Shown: positions 9,523 to 19,017 of the stretch, piece after piece
Layout of the letters: each line of letters begins with the position of its first letter
Position numbering within the stretch: position 1 is the stretch's first letter
Origin: Mageeibacillus sp. UBA5734
GTDB taxonomy: Bacteria; Bacillota; Clostridia; Saccharofermentanales; UBA5734
Direction of reading: 5' to 3'
NCBI GenBank assembly: GCA_002419365.1
Contig: DIGA01000117.1
Location: forward strand, 13,419 to 77,418
Length of the DNA stretch: 64,000 nucleotides
Made by a program: the position numbers and the translations under genes
The notes under the pieces: generated by a model
Seen by the model: the letters and a program-made list of their open reading frames with translations, nothing else
Told to the model about the DNA's origin: nothing
Databases searched by the model: none

Positions 9523-10317
9523 TCACAACTTTCCAGTTGCTCCCAGAACTTCTGTGACTGATTTGAACAGAGTCCAGGGTTCCTGATCAGGGGGTGGCAG
9601 CTGAAAGATCAGCCGTTGCTGGCTCAGAGGATGCAGAAACGAAACTTGAGCAGCTTGCAGCGCAATCTGTCCTGGTTTGGCTTCAAGGAACTGGCTTCCG
9701 TATTTGCCATCGTTGATGATGGGACACCCGAGATGGGACAGCTGGACACGGATCTGATGATGCCGTCCGGTCATCAATTCGACGGTCAACCAGGCAAGAT
9801 CTTGCCCTTGCCAGGTGATCCGGCCAGCAACCTGGAAGGATAAGCGGGCTGTTTTCTTGTCTTTGACAGGATCCTGGGCGGCAACGACCCGGCTGGTGTT
9901 TTGACCTGGCAGCTTGACCAGATCGTTGACCAGCTGGCCGCTTGGCTGCTGAGGCGCGGGGCTGACCAGCGCCCGGTAGACTTTCCGGAATTCACCCCTG
10001 GCCATCTGGCGCGTCAAAGCGGTCTGGGCTGCGGCCGTTTTGGCCAGGACAACAAGACCTGCGACCGGTCTGTCCAGGCGGTGGACCAGGAAAAGGGGGT
10101 CACGGGGGTGGCTTTCCTGGAGCTGGTCCAGCACATTGTCCGAGCCTGCCTTGTCAGGCTGTACGGCCAGACCCGCTGGCTTGGCAACAACCAAGATGGT
10201 TTCATCTTCAAAAACCACAGGCACGGGCAATTGGGCCGGCGATGAGCGCTTCTGTCTGACTGGGGACCGCGGCTGATCCCAGAAGCTGGCATCAAATGAA
10301 AGTGAACCTGGCATCAT
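9523..10317 (-). CDS. RluA-family RNA pseudouridine synthase (no S4 domain)
   Basis: This enzyme isomerises uridine to pseudouridine in rRNA or tRNA. The catalytic aspartate lies in HRLDRPVAGLVVLAK, and downstream motifs FRKVYRALV and TGRHHQIRVQLSHLGCPI are typical. At 264 residues it lacks the S4 RNA-binding domain present in the RluD-like paralog at 33057-33968, and its target base cannot be read from sequence. Two ATG codons in tandem begin the frame, after GAAGGA. It is followed eight bases upstream by the YgjP-like gene. One of three RluA paralogs in the window. Confidence 0.9.
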   Translation of the reverse strand: MMPGSLSFDASFWDQPRSPVRQKRSSPAQLPVPVVFEDETILVVAKPAGLAVQPDKAGSDNVLDQLQESHPRDPLFLVHRLDRPVAGLVVLAKTAAAQTALTRQMARGEFRKVYRALVSPAPQQPSGQLVNDLVKLPGQNTSRVVAAQDPVKDKKTARLSFQVAGRITWQGQDLAWLTVELMTGRHHQIRVQLSHLGCPIINDGKYGSQFLEAKPGQIALQAAQVSFLHPLSQQRLIFQLPPPDQEPWTLFKSVTEVLGATGKL

Positions 10318-10325
10318 TCGATCCT

Positions 10326-10874
10326 TCAGGCGAGCAAATACCGCTGCAAGGCCCGGCGTTTAGCCTGGGCTCCGGGCAACAGTTGTTCCAGCTGGCGATG
10401 AAAACGCGGGCTGTGGTCAAAATGGATCAGATGGCACAACTCATGGACGACGATGTATTCGAGCAGATCATCAGGCAAGAGTCCTGCACAAAGATTGATG
10501 GATATGACACCGCTTTTGCTGCAACTCCCCCAGCGTCTTTTCTGGCGCCGGATGATCAGTTGTGCGGGTGCCAGACGGGGAAAGCGCTGGATGACATCCA
10601 TGGCCTTCTGTCTGGTCTGGTGGCGCAAGGCAGCGATCTGGTCTGCACCTAGAGGAATCTGGACTGGAATCAGGCGGCTGTTTTCCGTCATTTTGCGCTT
10701 GATCCAGGCTTCCTTTTCCTGGATGAAACGCTGGATGTCAGCCAGCGGCATTTTCAGGCCACAGCGCACTTCCAGCTGGTTATCAGGGTGCAGCACCAGG
10801 GCCATGGTCTTGCGCCGGCTGCGGATGACCGTATAGGGTATGGCGATCTCAGGCAAAAGGTCAGGCTTGGCCAT
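10326..10874 (-). CDS. YgjP-like (DUF45) zinc metallopeptidase
   Basis: The protein belongs to the YgjP/WLM-like metallopeptidase-fold family. The metal site HELCHLIHFDHS lies about residue 145, and the preceding RRWGSCSKSGVISIN segment is the family hallmark. It has 182 residues from the ATG at 10872-10874, which overlaps the pyrE 3' end by 14 bases; an open frame continues upstream inside pyrE but there is no family-like sequence in it. The physiological substrate of this family is not established. It is most likely co-transcribed with pyrE. Confidence 0.85.
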   Translation of the reverse strand: MAKPDLLPEIAIPYTVIRSRRKTMALVLHPDNQLEVRCGLKMPLADIQRFIQEKEAWIKRKMTENSRLIPVQIPLGADQIAALRHQTRQKAMDVIQRFPRLAPAQLIIRRQKRRWGSCSKSGVISINLCAGLLPDDLLEYIVVHELCHLIHFDHSPRFHRQLEQLLPGAQAKRRALQRYLLA

Positions 10875-11718
10875 AACCTTGGTCGAGGCATCTCTGGGCT
10901 CGTTCGGCAGCTTTGCCCCCCAGCTTGATTTGTTCAGCCAGGAAATCCGGATGTTCGGACAAAAACCGGACCATGTACTGGTGCGGGTCCTGAATGAAAC
11001 GAATGACCTGATCCGTCTGTTCCTGTGACAACAGTCCAACCGAGGTGGCCTGTTCAAACAAATCCAGATCGATTTTTGCCAGGGCGGTCAACTCAACGCC
11101 TGCCTGTTGGAGAATTTCCCGGCCCCCCTGGTCACGGTCGACCACGACCGCTGTGTCCGAGATGGATCCACCCAGACGGGCGATGGCAGGCAGCCAGGCT
11201 CTCGTATAGCTGGATGCCTCGGTCACCAGGTCAGCAACATGCAGGAATGTCTGTCCCTTCAGGTCATTGTCAGACAATTCGCGCACGGCCTGGAAATTCT
11301 GGTCGCTCCAGTAAGCCCTGCCATCCTTGAGAATGGCGACATGAGGTTTGCCAGTCCGTGCGGCCACCGGAATGGAAAAGAAGTAATCCCGCCTTTCACC
11401 ACCGGATACAACATCAAAATCGAGGGTGGAAACGGCATCGACCATCTGGTCGATGACTGCTTTGAAAACAGGCTGCTGCTGGTAATGCTCCAGAATCACT
11501 GCGGCGAGCATGCCCGGTAATTCAAGAGGTGTCTGAACAGCCTGCTCGATCAGGGTCAGGAGCTGGTTGGCCTGGGCTTCACTGCCATACAGGAAATGGG
11601 TGTTGATGTAATAGGGCCCAAGGGTGCCGGACGTATACCAGAATGGCTGGTCAGCCGGACTGACCCGGACGGCCATGGTATCGAACAATGCTTTGATGAT
11701 CGATTGATCTTGTTCCAC
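10861..11718 (-). CDS. pyrE: Orotate phosphoribosyltransferase, long divergent form
   Basis: PyrE converts orotate and PRPP to orotidine monophosphate. VSGGERRDYFFSIPVA, PHVAILKDGRAYW and the DRDQGG motif support the assignment, as does position after pyrD in a pyr operon. Two features are odd: 285 residues against roughly 210 for classical PyrE, with an extra C-terminal helical region of about 70 residues, and a PRPP loop that reads VADLVTEASS where classical enzymes have DDVxTxG, so the first acidic residue is gone. The start is GTG at 11716-11718 with GGAGG upstream. A non-catalytic or altered-specificity paralog is possible. Confidence 0.8.
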   Translation of the reverse strand: MEQDQSIIKALFDTMAVRVSPADQPFWYTSGTLGPYYINTHFLYGSEAQANQLLTLIEQAVQTPLELPGMLAAVILEHYQQQPVFKAVIDQMVDAVSTLDFDVVSGGERRDYFFSIPVAARTGKPHVAILKDGRAYWSDQNFQAVRELSDNDLKGQTFLHVADLVTEASSYTRAWLPAIARLGGSISDTAVVVDRDQGGREILQQAGVELTALAKIDLDLFEQATSVGLLSQEQTDQVIRFIQDPHQYMVRFLSEHPDFLAEQIKLGGKAAERAQRCLDQGYGQA

Positions 11719-11757
11719 GGAATAATTCCTCCAAAAAGTCCTGATGCAAACAGGATA

Positions 11758-12672
11758 TCATGACCAGGGTTGCAGCAGACCTGTGTATTGGCTCAATTGA
11801 TCCATCTTTTCCGAGCGGGCGATTGATTCCATCTCTATAATGACATCATGACAGGCTGTCGGCTTGATGAGATTGGCAGTTCCGACTTGGACTGCAGCGG
11901 CTCCAGCGAGCATGAATTCGATCGCATCCTCCCCGTTCATGATCCCACCCATGCCGATGACCGGGATCCGGACGGCCCGGTAGACATCCCAGACCATACG
12001 CAAGGCGACGGGCTTGACAGCAGGGCCAGACAAACCGCCGGTATTGTTACGCAAAACCGGACGGCGCGCCTTGCGGTCGATGGACAGTCCCAGCAGTGTA
12101 TTGATCAGACTGACTGCATCAGCGCCAGCGGCTTCAGCAGCCAGGGCCATGTCTGCGATGCTGGTGACATTGGGTGTAAGTTTAACCCAGAGCGGTTTGT
12201 GGGTCTTGGACCGGACCGCGCGGACCACTTCTTCGATCATGGGAGCTGAACTGCCGAAAGCCATGCAGCCTTTGCTGACATTGGGACAGGACAGGTTCAA
12301 TTCGATCCCGTCCACATTGGTGGCATCAAGCTGTTCAGCCATGGCAACGTTTTCTTCCAGCGAATGGCCGGCAATATTGGCCACGATCGTGGTGCCGAGA
12401 CTTTTCATGAAAGGAAGCTCGGTGGAGATGAACGCCTGGAGCCCTGGATTTTGCAAGCCGACACTGTTCAACAAGCCGCCTGACGTTTCGGCCACCCTGG
12501 GAGGATCATTGCCCAGGCGAGGATTCAAGGTCAAGCCCTTGGAGCTGATCGCCCCCAGTTCAGACAGGTCGTTCCACTGCTGCATTTCCCGGCCGAAACC
12601 GAAGGTTCCGGAGGCAGCAATGACCGGATTTTTCAGAGTCAGAGCCCCAATCTTGACAGCCAGGTTCACCAT
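11758..12672 (-). CDS. pyrD: Dihydroorotate dehydrogenase B, catalytic subunit
   Basis: This FMN subunit oxidises dihydroorotate to orotate in a complex with PyrK and uses NAD+ as final acceptor. Class 1B motifs are visible: NPVIAASGTFGFG near the N-terminus, NLSCPNV with the catalytic cysteine (NLSCPN), and the FMN-binding GMGGI. Length is 304 residues from the ATG at 12670-12672, which overlaps pyrK by seven bases. A 39-base gap separates its stop-distal neighbour pyrE. Confidence 0.95.
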   Translation of the reverse strand: MVNLAVKIGALTLKNPVIAASGTFGFGREMQQWNDLSELGAISSKGLTLNPRLGNDPPRVAETSGGLLNSVGLQNPGLQAFISTELPFMKSLGTTIVANIAGHSLEENVAMAEQLDATNVDGIELNLSCPNVSKGCMAFGSSAPMIEEVVRAVRSKTHKPLWVKLTPNVTSIADMALAAEAAGADAVSLINTLLGLSIDRKARRPVLRNNTGGLSGPAVKPVALRMVWDVYRAVRIPVIGMGGIMNGEDAIEFMLAGAAAVQVGTANLIKPTACHDVIIEMESIARSEKMDQLSQYTGLLQPWS

Positions 12673-13454
12673 ACGACAGCCTCCGCCGGAAAGACCGGTC
12701 CTTCGACACAGCATCGCTGATGACTGATCTCCCCTGTTGCTTGTTCCTTGATTTTGCAGACACAGACGAGACAGATGCCGATGCCACAGCCCATGCGCTC
12801 CTCGAGGGAGACCTGGCAAGGCAAACCAGCCCGGGCTGCCCGTTCAGCCACCGCCTGCATCATGATTTTCGGACCACAGGTCAGGATGACTGTCCCTTCC
12901 ACTGGACCGAGATCCGCCAGGACTTTATCCAGCGCCATGGCTGCGTGGCCTTCTATATCCATGCCGCCGGTGTCCGAGGCAAAAATGGATTGGCTGGCAA
13001 CGTGGCGGAATTCATCGACGAGGATGGCGTCTTGAGGGCTGCGGTAACCGCAGACCGCCACCGTTTCGACACCAGCTGCCTGGCAATGCTCCTGGACAAA
13101 ATACAGTGGGAATACGCCTGTTCCGCCACCGACCGTGATGACCCGGCGGTAGCCATCCAGATCAAAACCATGGCCCAAGGGGCCCAGGACTGACACGACA
13201 GCACCCGGTTTAAAATCCTTGAATTCCTGTGTCCCTTTTCCTTTGACCTGGATGCCGATCTGGAACGTACCGTTGATCCGGTCGACCGCCATGACGCCAA
13301 AGGGCCGGCGCAGGAACTGCTGGCAAGACACATTGACAAACTGGCCTGGCTGGGCAGTCCGGCTGATGGCCTCCCCCTGTAGCGTCCATATGAAAAATTG
13401 GTCGTTCAGAGTCTTGTTTTCGAGGACGGTGCACGCCCATTCGATCTGCTGCAT
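12666..13454 (-). CDS. pyrK: Dihydroorotate dehydrogenase B, electron transfer subunit
   Basis: PyrK carries FAD and a [2Fe-2S] cluster and passes electrons from PyrD to NAD+. The FAD-binding RRPFGVMAVD motif, NAD-binding GGGTGVFPLYF and C-terminal cysteine cluster CGIGICLVC with a later RCCVEGPVF fit the family. At 262 residues it is complete. It overlaps pyrD and lies 12 bases after carB, so carB-pyrK-pyrD are one transcription unit. Confidence 0.95.
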   Translation of the reverse strand: MQQIEWACTVLENKTLNDQFFIWTLQGEAISRTAQPGQFVNVSCQQFLRRPFGVMAVDRINGTFQIGIQVKGKGTQEFKDFKPGAVVSVLGPLGHGFDLDGYRRVITVGGGTGVFPLYFVQEHCQAAGVETVAVCGYRSPQDAILVDEFRHVASQSIFASDTGGMDIEGHAAMALDKVLADLGPVEGTVILTCGPKIMMQAVAERAARAGLPCQVSLEERMGCGIGICLVCVCKIKEQATGEISHQRCCVEGPVFPAEAVVW

Positions 13455-13466
13455 ACCAATATCCTC

Positions 13467-16400
13467 TTACTTTTTCAGCATGTCATTTTGCATGGGCATT
13501 TCATTTAAAGGCAAAATGTTTTCCCGGGTTGCAGCTACAATATCAGCAAAAACCTGGATCTCATAGGGCTTGAGGTCGGCAGGCGTCATTTCTCGCTCCA
13601 GGCATTCTACTACAGCCACCAGGGTGTCCAAGGAGGTGATGGTTGCAATCCCGTGCTCAATCGCGTGGCGGCGCAGACGGAATCCTTCACGGTCATCATT
13701 GGAAGTCGAGTTCTCCGTGTTGATCAGCAACTTGACCGTTCCCTGGTCGATCATGTCAACGGTGGACGGATGACCTTCGAGAGCCCGGCGCGAGATGCTG
13801 CAGGGAATGCCGTATTTGTTGAGGTAATTGGCGGTGCCACCGGTGCCATAGAGTTCATAGCCCAGGTTGTTGAGGCGGCTGGCCAGTGGAACAAGATCCG
13901 GTTTGTCACTGTCCCTGACTGTCATCAGGATACCGGCACCTTTGGGCGGGAATTTGAAATTGGAAGCAAGGATCGCCTTGTACATGGCTTCACTGTACGT
14001 TGTAGACAGGCCAAGAACCTCGCCGGTGCTTTTCATTTCCGGGCCGAGGCTGGTGTCGACATCATGCAGTTTTTCAAAGGAGAAAACGGGAGCCTTGATG
14101 GCATAGACCGCAGGGTAGCGGGCGAAGAGTCCTGTGCCGTATTCAAAGTCCTTCAAGCGCGCTCCCATCATGACGCGTGTCGCCAGATCGACAATCGGGA
14201 TGCCAGTGACTTTGCTGATGTAGGGCACGGTCCGTGACGAACGCGGATTGACCTCGATCACGTAGACCTCATCATTATACAGGATGAACTGGATGTTGAT
14301 CAGGCCGATGACCTTGATGGCCCGGGCCAGTTTTCGTGTATGATCGACCAGAATATCGCGGATCCGCTCCGAGATGTAGGCCGGGAAGATCGAAATCGAG
14401 TCGCCCGAGTGGACGCCAGCGCGCTCGAGGTGCTCCATGATCCCAGGAATCAAAATGTCTTCGCCATCAGAAACCGCATCGACTTCGAGCTCGACACCCA
14501 TCAAGTACTTGTCGACCAGGATCGGGTTTTCCTGTTCGACCAGGTTGATAATCCGCATGTATTCGATCATGTCCGTATCATTGTGGACGATGGCCATGCC
14601 CTGGCCGCCCAGGACATAGGAGGGCCGGACGAGAACGGGATAACCGAGGCTGGCAGCAGCAGCGAGCGCTTCATCAGCGGTGCGGACCGTCGTGCCACTC
14701 GGGCGCTTGATCTCGCATTCCTCCAGGATGGCGTCGAAGCGCTGGCGGTCTTCCGCTGCATCGACCCCATCGGCGGAGGTGCCGAAAATCGGCAGGCCCA
14801 TCTCGGTCACTGCCTTGATCAGCTTGATGGCTGTCTGGCCGCCAAACTGGCAAATCGCTCCATCTGGTTTTTCATTTTCAATGATCGCGCGCACATCGTC
14901 CGGTGTCAGAGGTTCGAAATAAAGCCGGTCAGAGGTATCGAAATCGGTCGAAACAGTCTCTGGATTGTTGTTGGCGATGATCGCTTCATAGCCCAGTTCG
15001 CGCAAAGCCCAGACAGAATGGACCGAGCAGTAGTCAAACTCGATCCCCTGGCCGATCCGGATCGGGCCGGAACCAAGCACGAGGACTTTCTTGCGTTCGG
15101 TGCGGATGGCTTCGTTCTTCATATCGAAGGTTGAGTAGAAATACGGCGTCACGGCGTCATACTCGCCGGCACAGGTATCAACCATTTTATAGGTATGGAC
15201 CAGGCCCAGGTCCTTGCGGCGCTGGCGGATCCTGTCAGCCGGAATCCCGCTCAGCTTGGCAATCCAGGAGTCGGTGAAGGCCATACGGACTGCCCTGGTC
15301 AGCAGAGCATCATCGATGGTTTTCATCCCATTGATGGCTGTTTCGACCGCGACCAGGCTGGACAGTTTTTTGAGGAAGAATTTGTCGATCCAGGTCCGAT
15401 CATAGATCTCATCGAGCGAAAAACCACGCCGGATGCCTTCCGCAACCGCAAACAGGCGCATATCATCGGCCTGGATCATGCGCGGCCAGAGATCATGGTC
15501 AGACAGCTCCATCATCAGCGGCAACCTCAGCCCATAAAGCCCCAGCTCGAGGGAGCGGATGGCTTTCATCAGGGACGCTTCAAAGGTATTGGCGATCGCC
15601 ATGACCTCGCCGGTCGCCTTCATCTGAGTGCCCAGGGTACGCCGCGCTTTGATAAATTTGTCAAATGGCCATTTCGGGATCTTGGTGACAATGTAGTCGA
15701 CCGCGGGTTCAAAGCTGGCCTTCGTGGTACCGGTGACTTCGTTGGGAATTTCATCGAGCGCATAACCGACTGCGATACGTGAGGCAACCTTGGCAATCGG
15801 ATACCCGGTGGCCTTGGATGCCAGGGCCGAACTGCGCGACAAACGGGGATTGACTTCGATGACGGCATAGTCGACCTGGGTCGGATGCTGGGCGAACTGG
15901 ACATTGCAGCCACCGACAATCCCCAGCTCGGTGACGATTTTCAAAGCCGCGGTGCGCAGCTTCTGGTATTCGAGATCGGTCAAAGTCTGGGCCGGCGCCA
16001 CAACAATCGAGTCACCGGTATGGACGCCAACGGGGTCGAAGTTTTCCATGCTGCAGATGGTGATGGCATTGCCCTTGGCATCACGGACCGCTTCAAATTC
16101 GATTTCCTTCCAGCCAGCGATGCTGCGTTCAATCAAGACCTGGTGCACCCGGCTGGCATTGAGGCCGGACACGGCAAACTGGCGCAGCGCTTTTTCGTCA
16201 GCTGCGATGCCGCCACCCGTTCCACCCAGGGTGAAAGCAGGCCGGACAATGACCGGATAGCCGATCTCCTCAGCCAAACGCAAGCATTCTTCGAGATTGT
16301 TGGCGGTACCGGACGGGATGCACGGTTCGTTGATCCGCAGCATCGCGGCACGGAATTCCTCGCGGTCTTCACCCATCCGGATCCCTGCAGCTGGTGTGCC

Positions 16401-16748
16401 CAGCATGGCAATGTTGTGCTGATCCAAAAATCCGGATTCGGACAATTCCATCGCAAAATTCAAACCGGTCTGGCCGCCGAGGGTGGCCAGCAAGCCGTCA
16501 ACCTTCTCATCCAGCATGATCCTCTGGATGACATCGATTTGCAGCGGCTCCAGATAGACTTTGTCAGCCATATTGGTGTCGGTCATGATCGTCGCAGGGT
16601 TGCTGTTGACCAGGACGACTTCGTACCCTTCAGCTTTCAAGGCGCGGCAGGCTTGGGTCCCTGCATAATCAAACTCGGCAGCCTGGCCGATGACAATCGG
16701 TCCAGAGCCGATGACCATGATTTTATGAATGTCCGTGCGTTTGGGCAT
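13467..16748 (-). CDS. carB: Carbamoyl-phosphate synthase large subunit
   Basis: CarB makes carbamoyl phosphate from bicarbonate, ammonia and two ATP. Two homologous ATP-grasp halves are visible: the first starts at KIMVIGSGPIVIGQAAEFDY, and the second near residue 552 at VLVLGSGPIRIGQGIEFDY. A C-terminal methylglyoxal-synthase-like allosteric domain follows (from about residue 935). It has 1093 residues, full length. The ATG has AAGGAG upstream. The partner glutaminase gene carA, normally adjacent, is absent from this operon and from the window. Confidence 0.97.
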   Translation of the reverse strand: MPKRTDIHKIMVIGSGPIVIGQAAEFDYAGTQACRALKAEGYEVVLVNSNPATIMTDTNMADKVYLEPLQIDVIQRIMLDEKVDGLLATLGGQTGLNFAMELSESGFLDQHNIAMLGTPAAGIRMGEDREEFRAAMLRINEPCIPSGTANNLEECLRLAEEIGYPVIVRPAFTLGGTGGGIAADEKALRQFAVSGLNASRVHQVLIERSIAGWKEIEFEAVRDAKGNAITICSMENFDPVGVHTGDSIVVAPAQTLTDLEYQKLRTAALKIVTELGIVGGCNVQFAQHPTQVDYAVIEVNPRLSRSSALASKATGYPIAKVASRIAVGYALDEIPNEVTGTTKASFEPAVDYIVTKIPKWPFDKFIKARRTLGTQMKATGEVMAIANTFEASLMKAIRSLELGLYGLRLPLMMELSDHDLWPRMIQADDMRLFAVAEGIRRGFSLDEIYDRTWIDKFFLKKLSSLVAVETAINGMKTIDDALLTRAVRMAFTDSWIAKLSGIPADRIRQRRKDLGLVHTYKMVDTCAGEYDAVTPYFYSTFDMKNEAIRTERKKVLVLGSGPIRIGQGIEFDYCSVHSVWALRELGYEAIIANNNPETVSTDFDTSDRLYFEPLTPDDVRAIIENEKPDGAICQFGGQTAIKLIKAVTEMGLPIFGTSADGVDAAEDRQRFDAILEECEIKRPSGTTVRTADEALAAAASLGYPVLVRPSYVLGGQGMAIVHNDTDMIEYMRIINLVEQENPILVDKYLMGVELEVDAVSDGEDILIPGIMEHLERAGVHSGDSISIFPAYISERIRDILVDHTRKLARAIKVIGLINIQFILYNDEVYVIEVNPRSSRTVPYISKVTGIPIVDLATRVMMGARLKDFEYGTGLFARYPAVYAIKAPVFSFEKLHDVDTSLGPEMKSTGEVLGLSTTYSEAMYKAILASNFKFPPKGAGILMTVRDSDKPDLVPLASRLNNLGYELYGTGGTANYLNKYGIPCSISRRALEGHPSTVDMIDQGTVKLLINTENSTSNDDREGFRLRRHAIEHGIATITSLDTLVAVVECLEREMTPADLKPYEIQVFADIVAATRENILPLNEMPMQNDMLKK

Positions 16749-16786
16749 GTTGATCTCCTTTCAGGAAAAGAGCAAGAATCTGTATA

Positions 16787-16815
16787 ATTATACGTTTCTG
16801 TTTATAATTATTCAA
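16787..16815 (-). promoter_or_regulatory. Candidate internal promoter for carB-pyrK-pyrD-pyrE
   Basis: In the gap between pyrF and carB the minus strand carries TTGAAT (plus coordinates 16810-16815) and a perfect TATAAT (16787-16792) 17 bases apart. The gap is AT-rich against GC-rich surroundings. The -35 overlaps the pyrF stop codon. Confidence 0.5.
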
Positions 16816-17758
16816 TCGCCCGGCCAGCTCTTTTTAAGGCACTGCGCAAATCGTCACGCATGGCGAGCGCCTCCTTTCGCGTGGCTGAGGCAAACGCCTC
16901 TGCTGAAAGTCCATACTTTTTATGGGCCAGCATCAAGCTGCGCGAGGCGTTGACAATGGCACCCTGGCCATCTGGACCAAAGCTGGCGACCGCGTCTTCT
17001 GCTGTCGCGCCCTGGGCACCGTAGCCAGGTACCAGGATCAGGCTGTGGGGCATGATCTGGCGCAGTTTTTCTGCCTGGCGCGGCCAGGTGGCGCCGACAA
17101 CAGCACCGACCGACGAATAGCCGGACTGGCCAATCAGGTCCTGGCCCCACTCAGCGACCTTTCCAGCCATTGCTTCATAGACAGTCCGGCCATCATCCAG
17201 GACCAGATCCTGGAGATCACCAGCAGAAGGGTTTGAAGTCCGGACCAGGATATAGACGCCCTGGCCGCCCTTCTGGCATTGGTCGAGGAAGGGCTTGATG
17301 CCATCGATCCCGAGATATCCATTCAAGGTGATGCAATCTGCTCCGATGAAAGACTGGCTGATGGATTCTCCGAGGCTGGTCTGGCCCAGAATGGCCCGGG
17401 AGTATGCCTCGGCGGTGCTGCCGATGTCATTGCGTTTGGCATCGGCGATAACCAGCAGGCCTTTCGACTGGGCGTAGGTGATGGTTCTCTGCAGAGCTGC
17501 AAGCCCTGGCACGCCATACTGTTCGTAATAGGCAAATTGAGGTTTGACAGCAGGGATCAGATCAGACACGGCATCGATCAGCTGCTGGTTGAACCAGAAC
17601 AAGGCCAGTCCTGCAGCTTCAGCTGGGTCAGTCGATTCCAACGCAGCCTGGTGACGAATGGTCGCCGGGACATAGTCGAGCATCGGGTCGAGACCCATGA
17701 CGGTCGGATTGCCCGTTTCTTTGATTTTCCGAGTCAGCCGATCGGCAAAATTCACCAT
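16808..17758 (-). CDS. pyrF: Orotidine-5'-phosphate decarboxylase, type 2
   Basis: PyrF decarboxylates OMP to UMP. The catalytic motif DAKRNDIGSTA and the C-terminal GYGAQG phosphate-binding loop mark the longer type 2 PyrF; the length of 316 residues fits that group rather than the 230-residue type 1. MGLDPMLDYVP near the N-terminus supplies the substrate aspartate. It overlaps pyrC by seven bases. Its position upstream of carB differs from the Bacillus order, where pyrF follows pyrD. Confidence 0.94.
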   Translation of the reverse strand: MVNFADRLTRKIKETGNPTVMGLDPMLDYVPATIRHQAALESTDPAEAAGLALFWFNQQLIDAVSDLIPAVKPQFAYYEQYGVPGLAALQRTITYAQSKGLLVIADAKRNDIGSTAEAYSRAILGQTSLGESISQSFIGADCITLNGYLGIDGIKPFLDQCQKGGQGVYILVRTSNPSAGDLQDLVLDDGRTVYEAMAGKVAEWGQDLIGQSGYSSVGAVVGATWPRQAEKLRQIMPHSLILVPGYGAQGATAEDAVASFGPDGQGAIVNASRSLMLAHKKYGLSAEAFASATRKEALAMRDDLRSALKRAGRAIE

Positions 17759-19017
17759 GGGAAGACCACCTTTCCATCGCAGAGCGTCATCTTGACCTGA
17801 CCGCGCAGCATCCAGCCATGGTACGGGGTGTTCCGGGCCTTGCTGGCGGAAGCATTCTTATCAAACATAAAGGGCTTTTCCAGTTCGACCAGAGCGATAT
17901 CGGCCGGATAGCCCGGTTCGAGACGGCCCATTCTCTGGTGCAGAAGTTCTGCAGGCCGGGTTGACATTTTTGCCACCAGCTCGGGCAGTGTCAGATGGCC
18001 GGGCAGGACCAGATAGGTGTAGCCAAGGGCAAAAGAGGATTCGAAGCCGATGATGCCGTTATTGGCCAGACCAAATTCAATCTGCTTTTCATCTGCATGG
18101 TGCGGCGCATGATCGGTGCCAATCATGTCGATCGTGCCGTCCCTGAGTCCGGCGATGATGGCATCCACGTCTTTTTGTGTCCGCAAGGGGGGATTCATCT
18201 TGGCGCTGGTGTTGAAATCACGGCACGCTTCCTCGGTCAGGGTGAAATAGTGTGGGCAGGTCTCACAAGTCACCTTCACGCCGCGGGCCTTGGCCTGGCG
18301 GACCAGTTCGATCGAGCCGGCTGTGCTCAGATGGGCCAGATGGACCGGCAGACCGACATATTCGGCAACCAGAATATCCCTGGCTACCATGATCTCCTCG
18401 GCAATGGTCGGGATACCCCGCAGACCGAGCTCGAGACTGACCAACCCTTCATTCATGTGGCCACCTTCTGCCAATGAGGGTTCTTCACAGTGGGAAATCA
18501 CGGTTAGATCAAACTGGGCGGCATACTGGATGGCCTTTTTCATCAGGTCGGCCGTCAGGACCGGTTTGCCATCATCCGAAATGGCGACAATGCCAGCCTC
18601 GGCCATCAGACCGATCTCGGCCAGTTCCTTGCCATCCTGGTTCTTGCTCACCGCGCCGACTGGCAGAACTTTGCAGGCACCTTCACGCTGGGCCTTGTCT
18701 CTGATGTAGCGCACAATCGCCGGATTGTCGGTGACCGGCTTGGTATTGGGCATGCAGGCAACGGCTGTGATGCCTCCCCGGACAGCCGCCCGGGTTCCGC
18801 TGACGATGTCTTCACGGTATTCAAATCCGGGGTCACGCAGATGGGTGTGCGGATCGACCAGCCCAGGCAGCACAGCCAGCCCCGTCGCATCGATGACCTG
18901 GTCCGGATCACCGCTCATCGCTTCGACGATGACACCATTTTCAATCAGGATGTCCTGTTTAATTTCTTTCAAACCGACCGGATCGACGACATGTCCGCCG
19001 GATATTTTAATTTTCAT
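17752..19017 (-). CDS. pyrC: Dihydroorotase
   Basis: PyrC cyclises carbamoyl aspartate to dihydroorotate. It is an amidohydrolase of the class I type: the zinc motif DPHTHLRDPGFEYRED is at about residues 56-71, with later ligands in ISHCEEP, VHLAHLST and GTDHAPHH. At 421 residues it is complete. Its ATG shares one base with the pyrB stop (TGATG), so the two are likely translationally coupled. Confidence 0.96.
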   Translation of the reverse strand: MKIKISGGHVVDPVGLKEIKQDILIENGVIVEAMSGDPDQVIDATGLAVLPGLVDPHTHLRDPGFEYREDIVSGTRAAVRGGITAVACMPNTKPVTDNPAIVRYIRDKAQREGACKVLPVGAVSKNQDGKELAEIGLMAEAGIVAISDDGKPVLTADLMKKAIQYAAQFDLTVISHCEEPSLAEGGHMNEGLVSLELGLRGIPTIAEEIMVARDILVAEYVGLPVHLAHLSTAGSIELVRQAKARGVKVTCETCPHYFTLTEEACRDFNTSAKMNPPLRTQKDVDAIIAGLRDGTIDMIGTDHAPHHADEKQIEFGLANNGIIGFESSFALGYTYLVLPGHLTLPELVAKMSTRPAELLHQRMGRLEPGYPADIALVELEKPFMFDKNASASKARNTPYHGWMLRGQVKMTLCDGKVVFPW

